From Flavobacteriales bacterium (lineage in GTDB: Bacteria > Bacteroidota > Bacteroidia > NS11-12g > UBA9320): 64,000 bases of DNA. Made by a program: the position numbers and the translations under genes. The stretch is from the NCBI GenBank assembly GCA_020635455.1, contig JACJZT010000005.1, positions 248,001-312,000 of the forward strand, read 5' to 3'. This document shows, one piece after another, positions 9,232 through 17,021 of the stretch; the stretch's first letter is position 1, and the number at the start of each line of letters is the position of its first letter. A model generated the notes under the pieces. It was not told where the DNA came from, searched no databases, and worked only from the letters and a program-made list of their open reading frames with translations.

Positions 9232-12200
9232 ATGATATTAAACCCAAAACAAACCCAGGCAGTCAAACACATTGACGGCCCCCTGATGGTCGTAGCAGGA
9301 CCGGGAACCGGTAAAACACAATTGCTCAGTGCCAGAATTCTGGAGATCCTTAAAAACACAGACATGTTGCCGGAAAACATTCTCTGCCTGACCTTTACCG
9401 ACGCGGCAACTACTGCAATGAGAAACCGATTGGTGAGTATGGTCGGTTCAACTGCCTTCAGGGTACCTATATATACTTTCCATTCATTTTGTCAGAAAAT
9501 AATAAACGATTTTCAGTTTGAACTTGGATTTAATCAACTGGAACCGGTTTCTGAGCTTGAGAAAATTGAGATGATACACACCCTTATCGATTCATGGCCA
9601 AACGGACATCCTCTGAAAAACTACAAATATCCTTATGGACGAACAAAAGAATTCCTCGAACTTATTGCTCTTATTAAACAGGAGCGCTTTGACAAAGACT
9701 CCTTCATTCGTTCCGTTGATCAGATCATTGCCGATCTGCCAAATAGGGAGGATATGTATTACAAAAAAAAGTCAGGTAATAATAAAAAGGGCGATCTCAG
9801 GGCAGCCTTTTACAAGCAGGAGCTTGATAAAATGGAGAAGCTTAAGGCAGCCATAATCGTTTCTTTCGAATATATGGAAACCCTCGTTAAAAATGGGCGC
9901 TATGACTTTAACGACATGATCTTGTCCGTTATTAAATTATTGTCGGAACATCCCTATGCCTTGCTCAATTATCAGGAACAATACCAATATATAATGGTAG
10001 ACGAATATCAGGATACGAACAAGGCACAAAATGATCTGGTATTTCTTCTGTCGAACTATTGGGAATCTCCCAATTTAATGGTAGTGGGTGATGATGATCA
10101 ATCAATATATCGATTTCAGGGAGCAGATATTGAAAACCTGGTGGGTTTTGAAAAGAAATACGAAAAGGATCTTCTGAAAGTTGTTCTGGAAGACAATTAC
10201 CGATCCACTCAACAAATATTGGATTCTGCCAAAAAAGTGATCCAAAACAATAAAGAAAGATTGGTTGAACACAAAAACCTTGTTGCCAGAAAAAATATTG
10301 AAACAAAGTTTAATCCTGTAATCCTAAAATGTTATAACGAAGTTTACGAAGCCGCACAAATCTATAATCTCATTAAAGATTCACACGATTCGGGAATACC
10401 TTACCGGGAAATGGCTGTAATTTACAGGAATCACAAACAAGGTGAGACGATAAGGGATTACCTTAATTATAAAGGCATTCCTTTATCTCTCAAAAAAAAG
10501 AACAATGTTCTGGAAGAACCCTTCATCATAAATATATGTGCGTTGCTTCGATACATTTCCTATGAAAATCGAAAACCATATAGTGGGGATCCATTACTTT
10601 TCAAGATATTGCATTTTGACTTTTGGGAAATACCGGCTGTTGATATTGCAAAATTGGCCTATTACCTGAGAGGCTCCGGAATGAAATGGAGGAATTGTCT
10701 GGCTGAACTGGACCGACAAACTGAATTAACCCTGATCCTCAGTCACGAAGCCATTACAAAACTTCGTAAACTGTCAGCAGACATAGAATACTGGATCTCT
10801 AAATCCTTCAACCTTCCCTCCCAGCAACTTCTTGAAAAAGTTATTTCGAAAGGAGGCATTCTTTCGTATGTAATGCAAAATCCATCAAAAAGATATTTGC
10901 TTCAGGTGATGCAAACTTTTTTTAACTATCTGAAAAATGAAAGTCGCAAGAACAGAGATTATACCATAGAACAGTTTCTCAATTCAATTGAACTGTTGAA
11001 CGATAATTATCTTTCGATGGAAGCAGAAGAAATAATTGAAAAAAAGGATGCCGTAAACTTGTTAACGGCACATGCCAGCAAAGGTCTGGAATTTGATCTG
11101 GTAATGGTGGTTAGTTGTAACCTGAACGCTTGGGACAAAACGAAAGACAGGGTTCCATTCAGTCTGAGGAGTATCCTTAGCCATAACATTGATTCGCTGA
11201 TGGAAGAAAACCGAAGGCTTTTTTATGTTGCCTTAACGAGAGCAAAAACCCGTTTGTATATAAGTTACCAAACTCAGGACCTCAGCGAAAAAACCCTGAA
11301 CAAATCACAGTTTGTTCAGGAGATCATGGAATCGGGCATACCTATAGAAAAAGAAGCTGAAATTAAGGAAGACCAAATTATGGAAGTTCAAAGGTCAGGT
11401 CTTGAAGCCAACGATCCTGAAAAGAATTTTGATTTGCTGGATAAAGAATACCTCAACCAACTTACCGAAAATTATGTCCTTAGTGCAACTCATCTCGATA
11501 CGTACCTCGATTGTCCACTTAAGTTTTACTACAGAAATCTTTTGCAGATCCCTTCTGCGAAAACCCCTGCTTTAAGTTTTGGAAATGCAATTCATAAAAG
11601 TCTGGAACTTTTTTTCAAATCAATGTTGGACGATCCCGATAAAAATTATCCGGATGCCGGACAGTTGGTATTATGGTATCAAAACGACCTTGAAAAAAAC
11701 AAAGATTCATTTACAAAAGAAGATTTCAACCGATATCTTGAATATGGTAAAGAGAAGGTACTTCCACAGTTATACCGGACCTTTCTATCCGAATGGAATG
11801 AAAATAAAAACCGGGTTCCTGAAAAAAATCTCTCAGATATCGTAGTAAAAGAAGTTCCCATAAAAGGTAAATTGGACCAATTGGTGATCACCGATAAGCA
11901 TCATGTGCATGTTATTGATTACAAAACCGGTAAATTCGATTCAAAGAAATATAAAACACTTATGCCTCCTGTATTAGATCCTGAAACTGAAAAAACATCT
12001 GCCGAAGAAATGTATGGTGGGAACTATTGGAGGCAGGTAGCTTTTTATCATTTACTCATAAATAACGACCCGTTACATTCATACAAAACCCTATCGGGAG
12101 AAATGTTTTTTGTTGAACCTCTTGCAGACGGAAGCTTTGAAAGAAGAAAAATATTTGTAAGCGATGAAGAACTGGTTTTTATGGAAAACTTACTAGTTGA

Positions 12201-12342
12201 AGTTTATCAGAAAATTAAAAACCATGAATTTGAAAAGGGTTGTGGAAAGGAAAACTGCGAATGGTGTAATTTCAACAGTTTTTATTTAAAGGGTAAGACC
12301 TATTCAAGTGAAAATCTTTTAGAGGACGGATCAGAACTATAA
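9232..12342 (+). CDS. UvrD/PcrA-type DNA helicase fused to RecB-like Fe-S nuclease
   Basis: A 1036-residue ATP-dependent helicase-nuclease. All superfamily 1A motifs are visible: Walker A GPGTGKT (23-29), the Walker B region MVDEYQDTN near 256, VVGDDDQSIYRFQG, the LEDNYRS arginine motif, HASKGLEFDLVMV, and motif VI LFYVALTRAKTR near 660. The C-terminal 290 residues are a PD-(D/E)XK nuclease of the RecB/AddB type (VIDYKTGKFDSKK near 890). Four cysteines, C761 and C1004/C1009/C1012 (CGKENCEWC), match the split Fe-S cluster of AddB and Cas4 nucleases. Expected role: double-strand break processing or repair in the cytoplasm. It stands alone on the + strand, with no AddA/RecB partner next to it. 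Confidence 0.92.
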   Translation: MILNPKQTQAVKHIDGPLMVVAGPGTGKTQLLSARILEILKNTDMLPENILCLTFTDAATTAMRNRLVSMVGSTAFRVPIYTFHSFCQKIINDFQFELGFNQLEPVSELEKIEMIHTLIDSWPNGHPLKNYKYPYGRTKEFLELIALIKQERFDKDSFIRSVDQIIADLPNREDMYYKKKSGNNKKGDLRAAFYKQELDKMEKLKAAIIVSFEYMETLVKNGRYDFNDMILSVIKLLSEHPYALLNYQEQYQYIMVDEYQDTNKAQNDLVFLLSNYWESPNLMVVGDDDQSIYRFQGADIENLVGFEKKYEKDLLKVVLEDNYRSTQQILDSAKKVIQNNKERLVEHKNLVARKNIETKFNPVILKCYNEVYEAAQIYNLIKDSHDSGIPYREMAVIYRNHKQGETIRDYLNYKGIPLSLKKKNNVLEEPFIINICALLRYISYENRKPYSGDPLLFKILHFDFWEIPAVDIAKLAYYLRGSGMKWRNCLAELDRQTELTLILSHEAITKLRKLSADIEYWISKSFNLPSQQLLEKVISKGGILSYVMQNPSKRYLLQVMQTFFNYLKNESRKNRDYTIEQFLNSIELLNDNYLSMEAEEIIEKKDAVNLLTAHASKGLEFDLVMVVSCNLNAWDKTKDRVPFSLRSILSHNIDSLMEENRRLFYVALTRAKTRLYISYQTQDLSEKTLNKSQFVQEIMESGIPIEKEAEIKEDQIMEVQRSGLEANDPEKNFDLLDKEYLNQLTENYVLSATHLDTYLDCPLKFYYRNLLQIPSAKTPALSFGNAIHKSLELFFKSMLDDPDKNYPDAGQLVLWYQNDLEKNKDSFTKEDFNRYLEYGKEKVLPQLYRTFLSEWNENKNRVPEKNLSDIVVKEVPIKGKLDQLVITDKHHVHVIDYKTGKFDSKKYKTLMPPVLDPETEKTSAEEMYGGNYWRQVAFYHLLINNDPLHSYKTLSGEMFFVEPLADGSFERRKIFVSDEELVFMENLLVEVYQKIKNHEFEKGCGKENCEWCNFNSFYLKGKTYSSENLLEDGSEL

Positions 12343-12343
12343 C

Positions 12344-13306
12344 TTAACGATAACTGACCGGAATTTCGGATGCTTTCAGATCAGAATAAGTGTTGCTTTT
12401 ACCTCCCGGCAGATCGTTACAGTTGAAGCGTGGCAGCAAAAAAGGTTTGTTAAAATTAAAGATCCCTGCCCTTTCGGTGGTAAATCCAAATTCCAGTCCT
12501 GTTTCGGCAGCGACATCAGAAACCACATCCGTGCAGGCTTCCTTGCTGCCATACGGATAACCAATGCTATAAATTTCGGTATTGCAAAGGCTTTCCAGGT
12601 AATTTTTTGAATCCAGAATTTGTTTTCGTATTTCTTCAACTGAATACAAACCCAAAGGAATGTGCTTATGGCTGTGTGTTCCGAGGTATCCGGAATCTGC
12701 CAGAGTTTTTAACTGAGATTTGCTCATGTAGAGGTTGTGATGTATTTGCTCGGGTTGATCAAAATACAAGGGAAACTGTTGTTGGATGATCTCTTCCTGC
12801 TGCGACAGACTTAATTTAAAGTTCAGTAGATATTTTAATTCGGCCGTTTCAGCGTCATCGTAACGATAGTGATTGGCAGCCTCTGTTTTTTCTGTTTCTG
12901 ATAAGAAAATATTGTAGGATCCTGAAAGATCTGAGTAAAGTTTTGCAGAAGGGATCTGTGACCTCAGCAGGTGTATTTGATGAACCAGACTGAATTCATG
13001 GTTCTCAAAATTGATGGTATTAACATAAAACACTGCCGGAATTCCCATTTCATTTAAGATGGGTAAGCCCTCGTCGTACTGTTCTTTCAAACCGTCGTCA
13101 AACGTAATCAGAAATTCAATTTTATTGGATGAAGGTTTTTCATTATTGCGGATTCGAATTCTCAATTCCTCCTGTGAAATAAATGAACCAAACCGGGATA
13201 AGATCTCAAGTTGATTGCGGAACTCCGTAGGCTTTACACCAAAAATTGCCGGATAAGGGTTGTTGAAATCCTTGCGAATGTAATGGTAGTTTACTGCTAA
13301 TATCAT
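12344..13306 (-). CDS. Polysaccharide deacetylase (NodB-type)
   Basis: A 320-residue NodB-family carbohydrate esterase-4 deacetylase. Motif 1 TFDDG is at 68-72 (the two Asp residues being catalytic base and metal ligand). Motif 2 is HSHKH in the stretch GTHSHKHIPLGLYS, and a motif 3-like YPYGS follows. There is no signal peptide, so it should act in the cytoplasm or on the inner face of the membrane, on a glycan precursor. Its start overlaps neuA by 4 nt, so it is the last gene of the neuBCA operon. In this position it could N- or O-deacetylate an intermediate of the same surface glycan; the substrate is inferred only from context. It converges on the helicase gene with a 1-nt gap. Confidence 0.85.
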   Translation of the reverse strand: MILAVNYHYIRKDFNNPYPAIFGVKPTEFRNQLEILSRFGSFISQEELRIRIRNNEKPSSNKIEFLITFDDGLKEQYDEGLPILNEMGIPAVFYVNTINFENHEFSLVHQIHLLRSQIPSAKLYSDLSGSYNIFLSETEKTEAANHYRYDDAETAELKYLLNFKLSLSQQEEIIQQQFPLYFDQPEQIHHNLYMSKSQLKTLADSGYLGTHSHKHIPLGLYSVEEIRKQILDSKNYLESLCNTEIYSIGYPYGSKEACTDVVSDVAAETGLEFGFTTERAGIFNFNKPFLLPRFNCNDLPGGKSNTYSDLKASEIPVSYR

Positions 13307-14016
13307 GTACCCTGGTCGTTAAAAGGAAAGTTGTTTGCCACTTCTTCTGCTTTAAGCCAGTCGGATTCAGTATCGATATTTACATGATATTTCGCATCGT
13401 TGAGAACATAGGTAAGTTTGTTGCCATAAAACGAATGTTCGTTCAGTAGAACAGAGGTTAGGGTGATGTAAATGCTTCCATCCCGAATATAAGCTGCAGG
13501 CAGATCCTGTCTTCTCGTGATGATCTTACTTTCACCGGTTGAAATTTTCAGATGATCCTCATTATCTGGCTCAAAAACCCAGTGAGGGTTGTACTCATGT
13601 GGAACCGGTATTACCGAAATCAGCGCATCGGCGCCACTTTCAATAAAAACTTTTATGGCTTCATCCACAAAACCGGGCCTTCTGAAGGGAGAAGTAGGTT
13701 GTAAAAGACAAACTGCGTCAAAATGAATGTTAAGTCCCTTGTAATAATTTAAGGTATGTACCACCACATCAATACTGGTTGCAAAATCTCCCGACAAATG
13801 TTCGGGTCTTAGAAACGGGACCTCTGCGCCATTTGCTTTGGCAATGTTCGCATACAAATCGCTGTCTGTATTTACCATGATATCCTTAATGTAGGTACAT
13901 TCTCTGGCGGCTTCAATAGAATGAACCAATAATGGTTTACCGTTCAATTGCCGTATGTTCTTATCGGGCACACCTTTTGAACCGGACCTTGCAGGTATAA
14001 TGGCAAGTATTTTCAT
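13303..14016 (-). CDS. neuA: CMP-nonulosonate cytidylyltransferase (NeuA-like)
   Basis: A cytidylyltransferase that activates a nonulosonic acid (Neu5Ac or legionaminic-type) with CTP to the CMP-sugar. The N-terminal nucleotide-binding loop IIPARSGSKGVPDKN is intact, followed by NGKPLLVHSI, the Asp-bearing MVNTDSD, and LLQPTSPFRRPGFVDEAI. I chose the ATG at 14016 (MKILAIIPARSG, 237 residues). An in-frame ATG at 14031 would add five residues and overlap neuC by 11 nt. It sits between neuC and the deacetylase gene, whose start overlaps its stop by 4 nt. Sequence alone does not show which nine-carbon sugar is used. Confidence 0.88.
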   Translation of the reverse strand: MKILAIIPARSGSKGVPDKNIRQLNGKPLLVHSIEAARECTYIKDIMVNTDSDLYANIAKANGAEVPFLRPEHLSGDFATSIDVVVHTLNYYKGLNIHFDAVCLLQPTSPFRRPGFVDEAIKVFIESGADALISVIPVPHEYNPHWVFEPDNEDHLKISTGESKIITRRQDLPAAYIRDGSIYITLTSVLLNEHSFYGNKLTYVLNDAKYHVNIDTESDWLKAEEVANNFPFNDQGT

Positions 14017-14020
14017 TTGA

Positions 14021-15178
14021 TCAATAGGCAATGGTCTTGTGAAATTGCAAAGGCAAGGTTGATAAAAGTTGCGCTATTTTAATTCCGGCATCTCCACCTC
14101 CATATACCATTGATTTTCGACGGTCAGGTTGCTGGGATTGTTTTTCTGCAGCCCCGAAGATATCCTCCGCATGGTAAACCACATCCAGAACATTTGTACC
14201 GCGGTCTCTTTTATTTTGCCTTGAACCTATGTTTACCACAGGCACTCCCAAATAGGCACATTCACGTATACCCACGCTGCTGTTGCCGACCAATCCTTTG
14301 CTGTTGATCAGAAGCCTCAGGAAATCGTCGGGTTCCATGTTTTTGAAAAAATGAAAGTTTGAAATGTCGTTATTTTCCCGAAAGGTTCGTATACCACTGG
14401 AGGTAGCATCTGCTCCGGCATCAACATTGGGCCAGAACCACAAAACAGGTTCATTCATGCGATGCATTGCAGTAAGTGTCTGTTCGATCTGACGTCGCGC
14501 TTCCTTTACCTCGGTGGTAACCGGATGCTGCATAACCACCCAATAACCCTTGCTCAGGTCCGGCATATCACCAACTCCACCATATTTTTCATAGGGATCG
14601 AAGTCGAGATCAGGAGAGCTCAAAATGTTTGCTGCAAGATCGATGCTCGGACATCCTGTATTGAAAACCATTTCTTTGTTTTCTCCTAATTTAAGCACCC
14701 TTTCGTAAGCACTTTCGGAAGCAACAAAATGGTAATCAGAAAGTTTGGTGATCGCATGTCGTACCTTTTCATCAATGTTTCCTGTGACTTCCCCTCCCTG
14801 AATGTGAGCGAGGGGAATGTTCATATAGGATGCCGCAATTGCCGTTGCCATGGTTTCGAACCGGTCAGCCACGGTTACCACAATATCGGGTTTTATGTTG
14901 TCGAAAACAGTGGACAATTCCAGAATACCAATTCCGGTTGTTTTGGCTGCAGCGGTTAAATTTTCACCTTCGAGTACATTAAAAACCTTTGCGGTAATTT
15001 CAAATCCGTCTTTTTTTATGTAATTCACTGCCGAACCGTATCGGTCGAGCAGTGCGGATGCGGCAATTACCAATTGCAGCTCAAGATCCGGATGGTTCTT
15101 AATGGCTTCAAGTGCCGTCTTAACTCTGCTATAGCTAGGCCTGGCAGTTATAACAACACATATTTTTCTTTTAGTCAT
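14021..15178 (-). CDS. neuC: UDP-GlcNAc 2-epimerase, hydrolysing (NeuC/LegG-like)
   Basis: A 385-residue member of the WecB/NeuC epimerase superfamily, GT-B fold. Hydrolysing members release ManNAc (or the 2,4-diamino analogue) from the UDP-sugar, the first committed step to nonulosonic acids. Landmarks are VITARPSYSRVKTAL at the N-terminus, TVADRFETMATAIAA, HIQGGEVTGNIDEKVRHAI, and VGNSSVGIRECAYLGVPVV with the UDP-binding SSxG-E pattern. The C-terminus carries NIGSRQNKRDRG. It lies between neuB and neuA in the order of the pathway. NeuC and LegG cannot be told apart from the residues alone; no legB/legC dehydratase or aminotransferase is in the window, which slightly favours the Neu5Ac route. 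Confidence 0.87.
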   Translation of the reverse strand: MTKRKICVVITARPSYSRVKTALEAIKNHPDLELQLVIAASALLDRYGSAVNYIKKDGFEITAKVFNVLEGENLTAAAKTTGIGILELSTVFDNIKPDIVVTVADRFETMATAIAASYMNIPLAHIQGGEVTGNIDEKVRHAITKLSDYHFVASESAYERVLKLGENKEMVFNTGCPSIDLAANILSSPDLDFDPYEKYGGVGDMPDLSKGYWVVMQHPVTTEVKEARRQIEQTLTAMHRMNEPVLWFWPNVDAGADATSSGIRTFRENNDISNFHFFKNMEPDDFLRLLINSKGLVGNSSVGIRECAYLGVPVVNIGSRQNKRDRGTNVLDVVYHAEDIFGAAEKQSQQPDRRKSMVYGGGDAGIKIAQLLSTLPLQFHKTIAY

Positions 15179-15230
15179 TCAGTATTTTTTTGTATTCTCA
15201 ATATTTCAGATCGTATTTAAAAAACCACTC

Positions 15231-16226
15231 CTAATTTAGATCGGCATCTTCAATAAAATCCCATTTCAATTTATCGCGAGTAAGTTTTTTTCCAACAACC
15301 CTGTCAAATTCTCCTGCGGGTATACCCTTGTCACCCGGCTTTTTTGATTCAAGATCCTCAAAAATAATGGTATGACCGGCTTTCAGATCTTTATTTACAC
15401 TTAAACTTTTGCCAAACATAACTTTCAGCTCTCCAAAAGCCCGAACATCATTTTTGTCCTTATACGAACCCAGAGAAGTGTTGATCTGTCTGCAACCTTT
15501 TACCAACTCAGCCGTTTCTTCAAGGTTCAGGGAAGCCTTTGCGTCGGGTCCGAACATTTTTTTATCAAAAACAACATGAAACTCCAGAATTTCCGCACCC
15601 AGCGCAGTTGCCGCCAACCCGGCGGTAATTCCGGCCGAATGATCCGAAAATCCAACGGGAATGGCATATCTTTCTTTCATTTTCAGAAGGTTTTGCAGGT
15701 TCCATTGTTCAGGAGCGGTTGGATATGCGGTGGTGCATTGCAGCAGGCTAAGTTGATTGCCAAATGGTTTCAGGAACCCAATGGTTTCATCAAGTTCATC
15801 CCAGTCGCTCATACCGGAAGAAAGAATTATGGGTTTACCGGTAAGGGCAATTTTTTTAAGCATCAGAAAATTTCTCATTTCTCCTGAACCGATCTTATAC
15901 CTCCTGACGCCAATTTCTTCGAGTAAATCAACTGCTGCAATTGAAAAGGGTGACGAAATAAACTCCATTCCTTTCTCTTCACAATGCATCTTCAGTCCTT
16001 TCCACTGTTCTGGTGTAAACTCCATTCTTTTCCAGTATTCCATCCGGGTATCGTCTTCATAGCTGAATTTAACCCTGAAGGGCTCGTAAGGACTGCTTTC
16101 CGCTTCGGCAATGTGCGTTTGAAATTTAACGGCATCCACTCCGGTTTCGGCAAGTGCATCTATGTACGAATGAGCAATACCCAAACTACCTTCGTGGGCC
16201 TGGGCTATTTCTGCTATGATGAACAT
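15231..16226 (-). CDS. neuB: N-acetylneuraminate synthase family protein
   Basis: A 331-residue sialic acid synthase family enzyme that condenses a six-carbon N-acyl sugar with phosphoenolpyruvate. The NeuB TIM barrel fills residues 1-260 with IAEIAQAHEGS, VKFQTH, ISSPFS, IGSGEM, LSSGMSDW, TTAYPT, GFSDHSAGI and LEFHVVFDKKMFGPD. A C-terminal SAF/antifreeze-like domain closes the protein (LSVNKDLKAGHTI, KPGDKGIPAGEF). It opens the operon neuB-neuC-neuA-deacetylase. A candidate promoter lies just upstream. The product probably decorates surface polysaccharide or glycoprotein; whether it is Neu5Ac or legionaminic acid is not decided here. Confidence 0.9.
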   Translation of the reverse strand: MFIIAEIAQAHEGSLGIAHSYIDALAETGVDAVKFQTHIAEAESSPYEPFRVKFSYEDDTRMEYWKRMEFTPEQWKGLKMHCEEKGMEFISSPFSIAAVDLLEEIGVRRYKIGSGEMRNFLMLKKIALTGKPIILSSGMSDWDELDETIGFLKPFGNQLSLLQCTTAYPTAPEQWNLQNLLKMKERYAIPVGFSDHSAGITAGLAATALGAEILEFHVVFDKKMFGPDAKASLNLEETAELVKGCRQINTSLGSYKDKNDVRAFGELKVMFGKSLSVNKDLKAGHTIIFEDLESKKPGDKGIPAGEFDRVVGKKLTRDKLKWDFIEDADLN

Positions 16227-16254
16227 TAATACAGGGAACTTAATTGTTGAATTG

Positions 16255-16262
16255 CAAATTTA
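16255..16262 (-). promoter_or_regulatory. neuB: Candidate -7 box for the neuB operon
   Basis: Minus strand TAAATTTG matches TAnnTTTG and lies about 30 nt before the neuB start at 16226. No good -33 TTTG is visible. Confidence 0.4.
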
Positions 16263-16426
16263 AAGATTATTCGATTGCCTAATGCTTTAATATGATCTTG
16301 TAGTGGTCAAAGTGCTTAGTATTCTGAACATTTTAAATCTCATAAGGGATCGTAAAACAAAGATTCAGGAGTGTTGTTAAATTAAAGTAGTTCAAAGTAA
16401 AACGATAAGAAATAATTCATTTTGGT

Positions 16427-16434
16427 TACTTTTG
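16427..16434 (+). promoter_or_regulatory. Candidate -7 box for the NifU-domain gene
   Basis: TACTTTTG matches TAnnTTTG and places transcription start near 16441, about 14 nt before the ATG at 16455. A short leader of this kind is common in Bacteroidota. Confidence 0.5.
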
Positions 16435-16454
16435 TAGAATAATTCTAAATAACA

Positions 16455-17018
16455 ATGAACAGTACTGATTTGGTAAATGTATATGCAGAGGCAACTCCCA
16501 ATCCGGGAAGTATGAAATTCGTGATCAACAGAATGATCTGTCCGAATGAAAGTGTTGATTTCCGTAATGAACAGGAAGTGACCGGAAGTCCCCTGGCAGC
16601 TGAATTGTTCAAATTTCCATTTGTAAATGGGATCTTTATCATGAATAATTTCATTACCATCACCAAATCACCTGATTCGGAATGGGCTATAAACATTCCT
16701 CAATTGAGGGATTATATAAAGTCTTATCTTGAATCGGGAAAAACGGTAATCGAAAAAAGGACGGAATTAAGTGCAGATGAAGAAAATGAAGTGATCACCA
16801 AGATCAAGAAACTTCTTGAGGATCACGTAAAACCGGCTGTTGAAATGGACGGCGGTGCCATTGATTTTAAAACCTTCGAACAAGGTGTGGTGACGGTAAC
16901 GATGAAAGGTTCCTGCAGTGGTTGCCCTTCATCGACTTTGACCCTTAAGGCCGGCATAGAAAATCTTTTGAAAAGAATGGTTCCAGAGGTTCAGGCTGTA
17001 GAAGCCGAATCGGTTTAA
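16455..17018 (+). CDS. NifU-domain iron-sulfur carrier (Nfu family)
   Basis: A 187-residue Nfu-type scaffold that carries and delivers Fe-S clusters to apoproteins in the cytoplasm. The N-terminal Nfu_N domain (about 6-90; AEATPNPGSMKFVINRM) is followed by a C-terminal NifU domain (about 115-185; VKPAVEMDGGAIDFK) with the cluster-binding CxxC in GSCSGCPSSTLTLK. The length and two-domain order match eukaryote-type NFU1. It is transcribed divergently from neuB and ends 3 nt from the converging secreted-protein gene. No other isc/suf gene is nearby. Confidence 0.92.
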   Translation: MNSTDLVNVYAEATPNPGSMKFVINRMICPNESVDFRNEQEVTGSPLAAELFKFPFVNGIFIMNNFITITKSPDSEWAINIPQLRDYIKSYLESGKTVIEKRTELSADEENEVITKIKKLLEDHVKPAVEMDGGAIDFKTFEQGVVTVTMKGSCSGCPSSTLTLKAGIENLLKRMVPEVQAVEAESV

Positions 17019-17021
17019 TTT

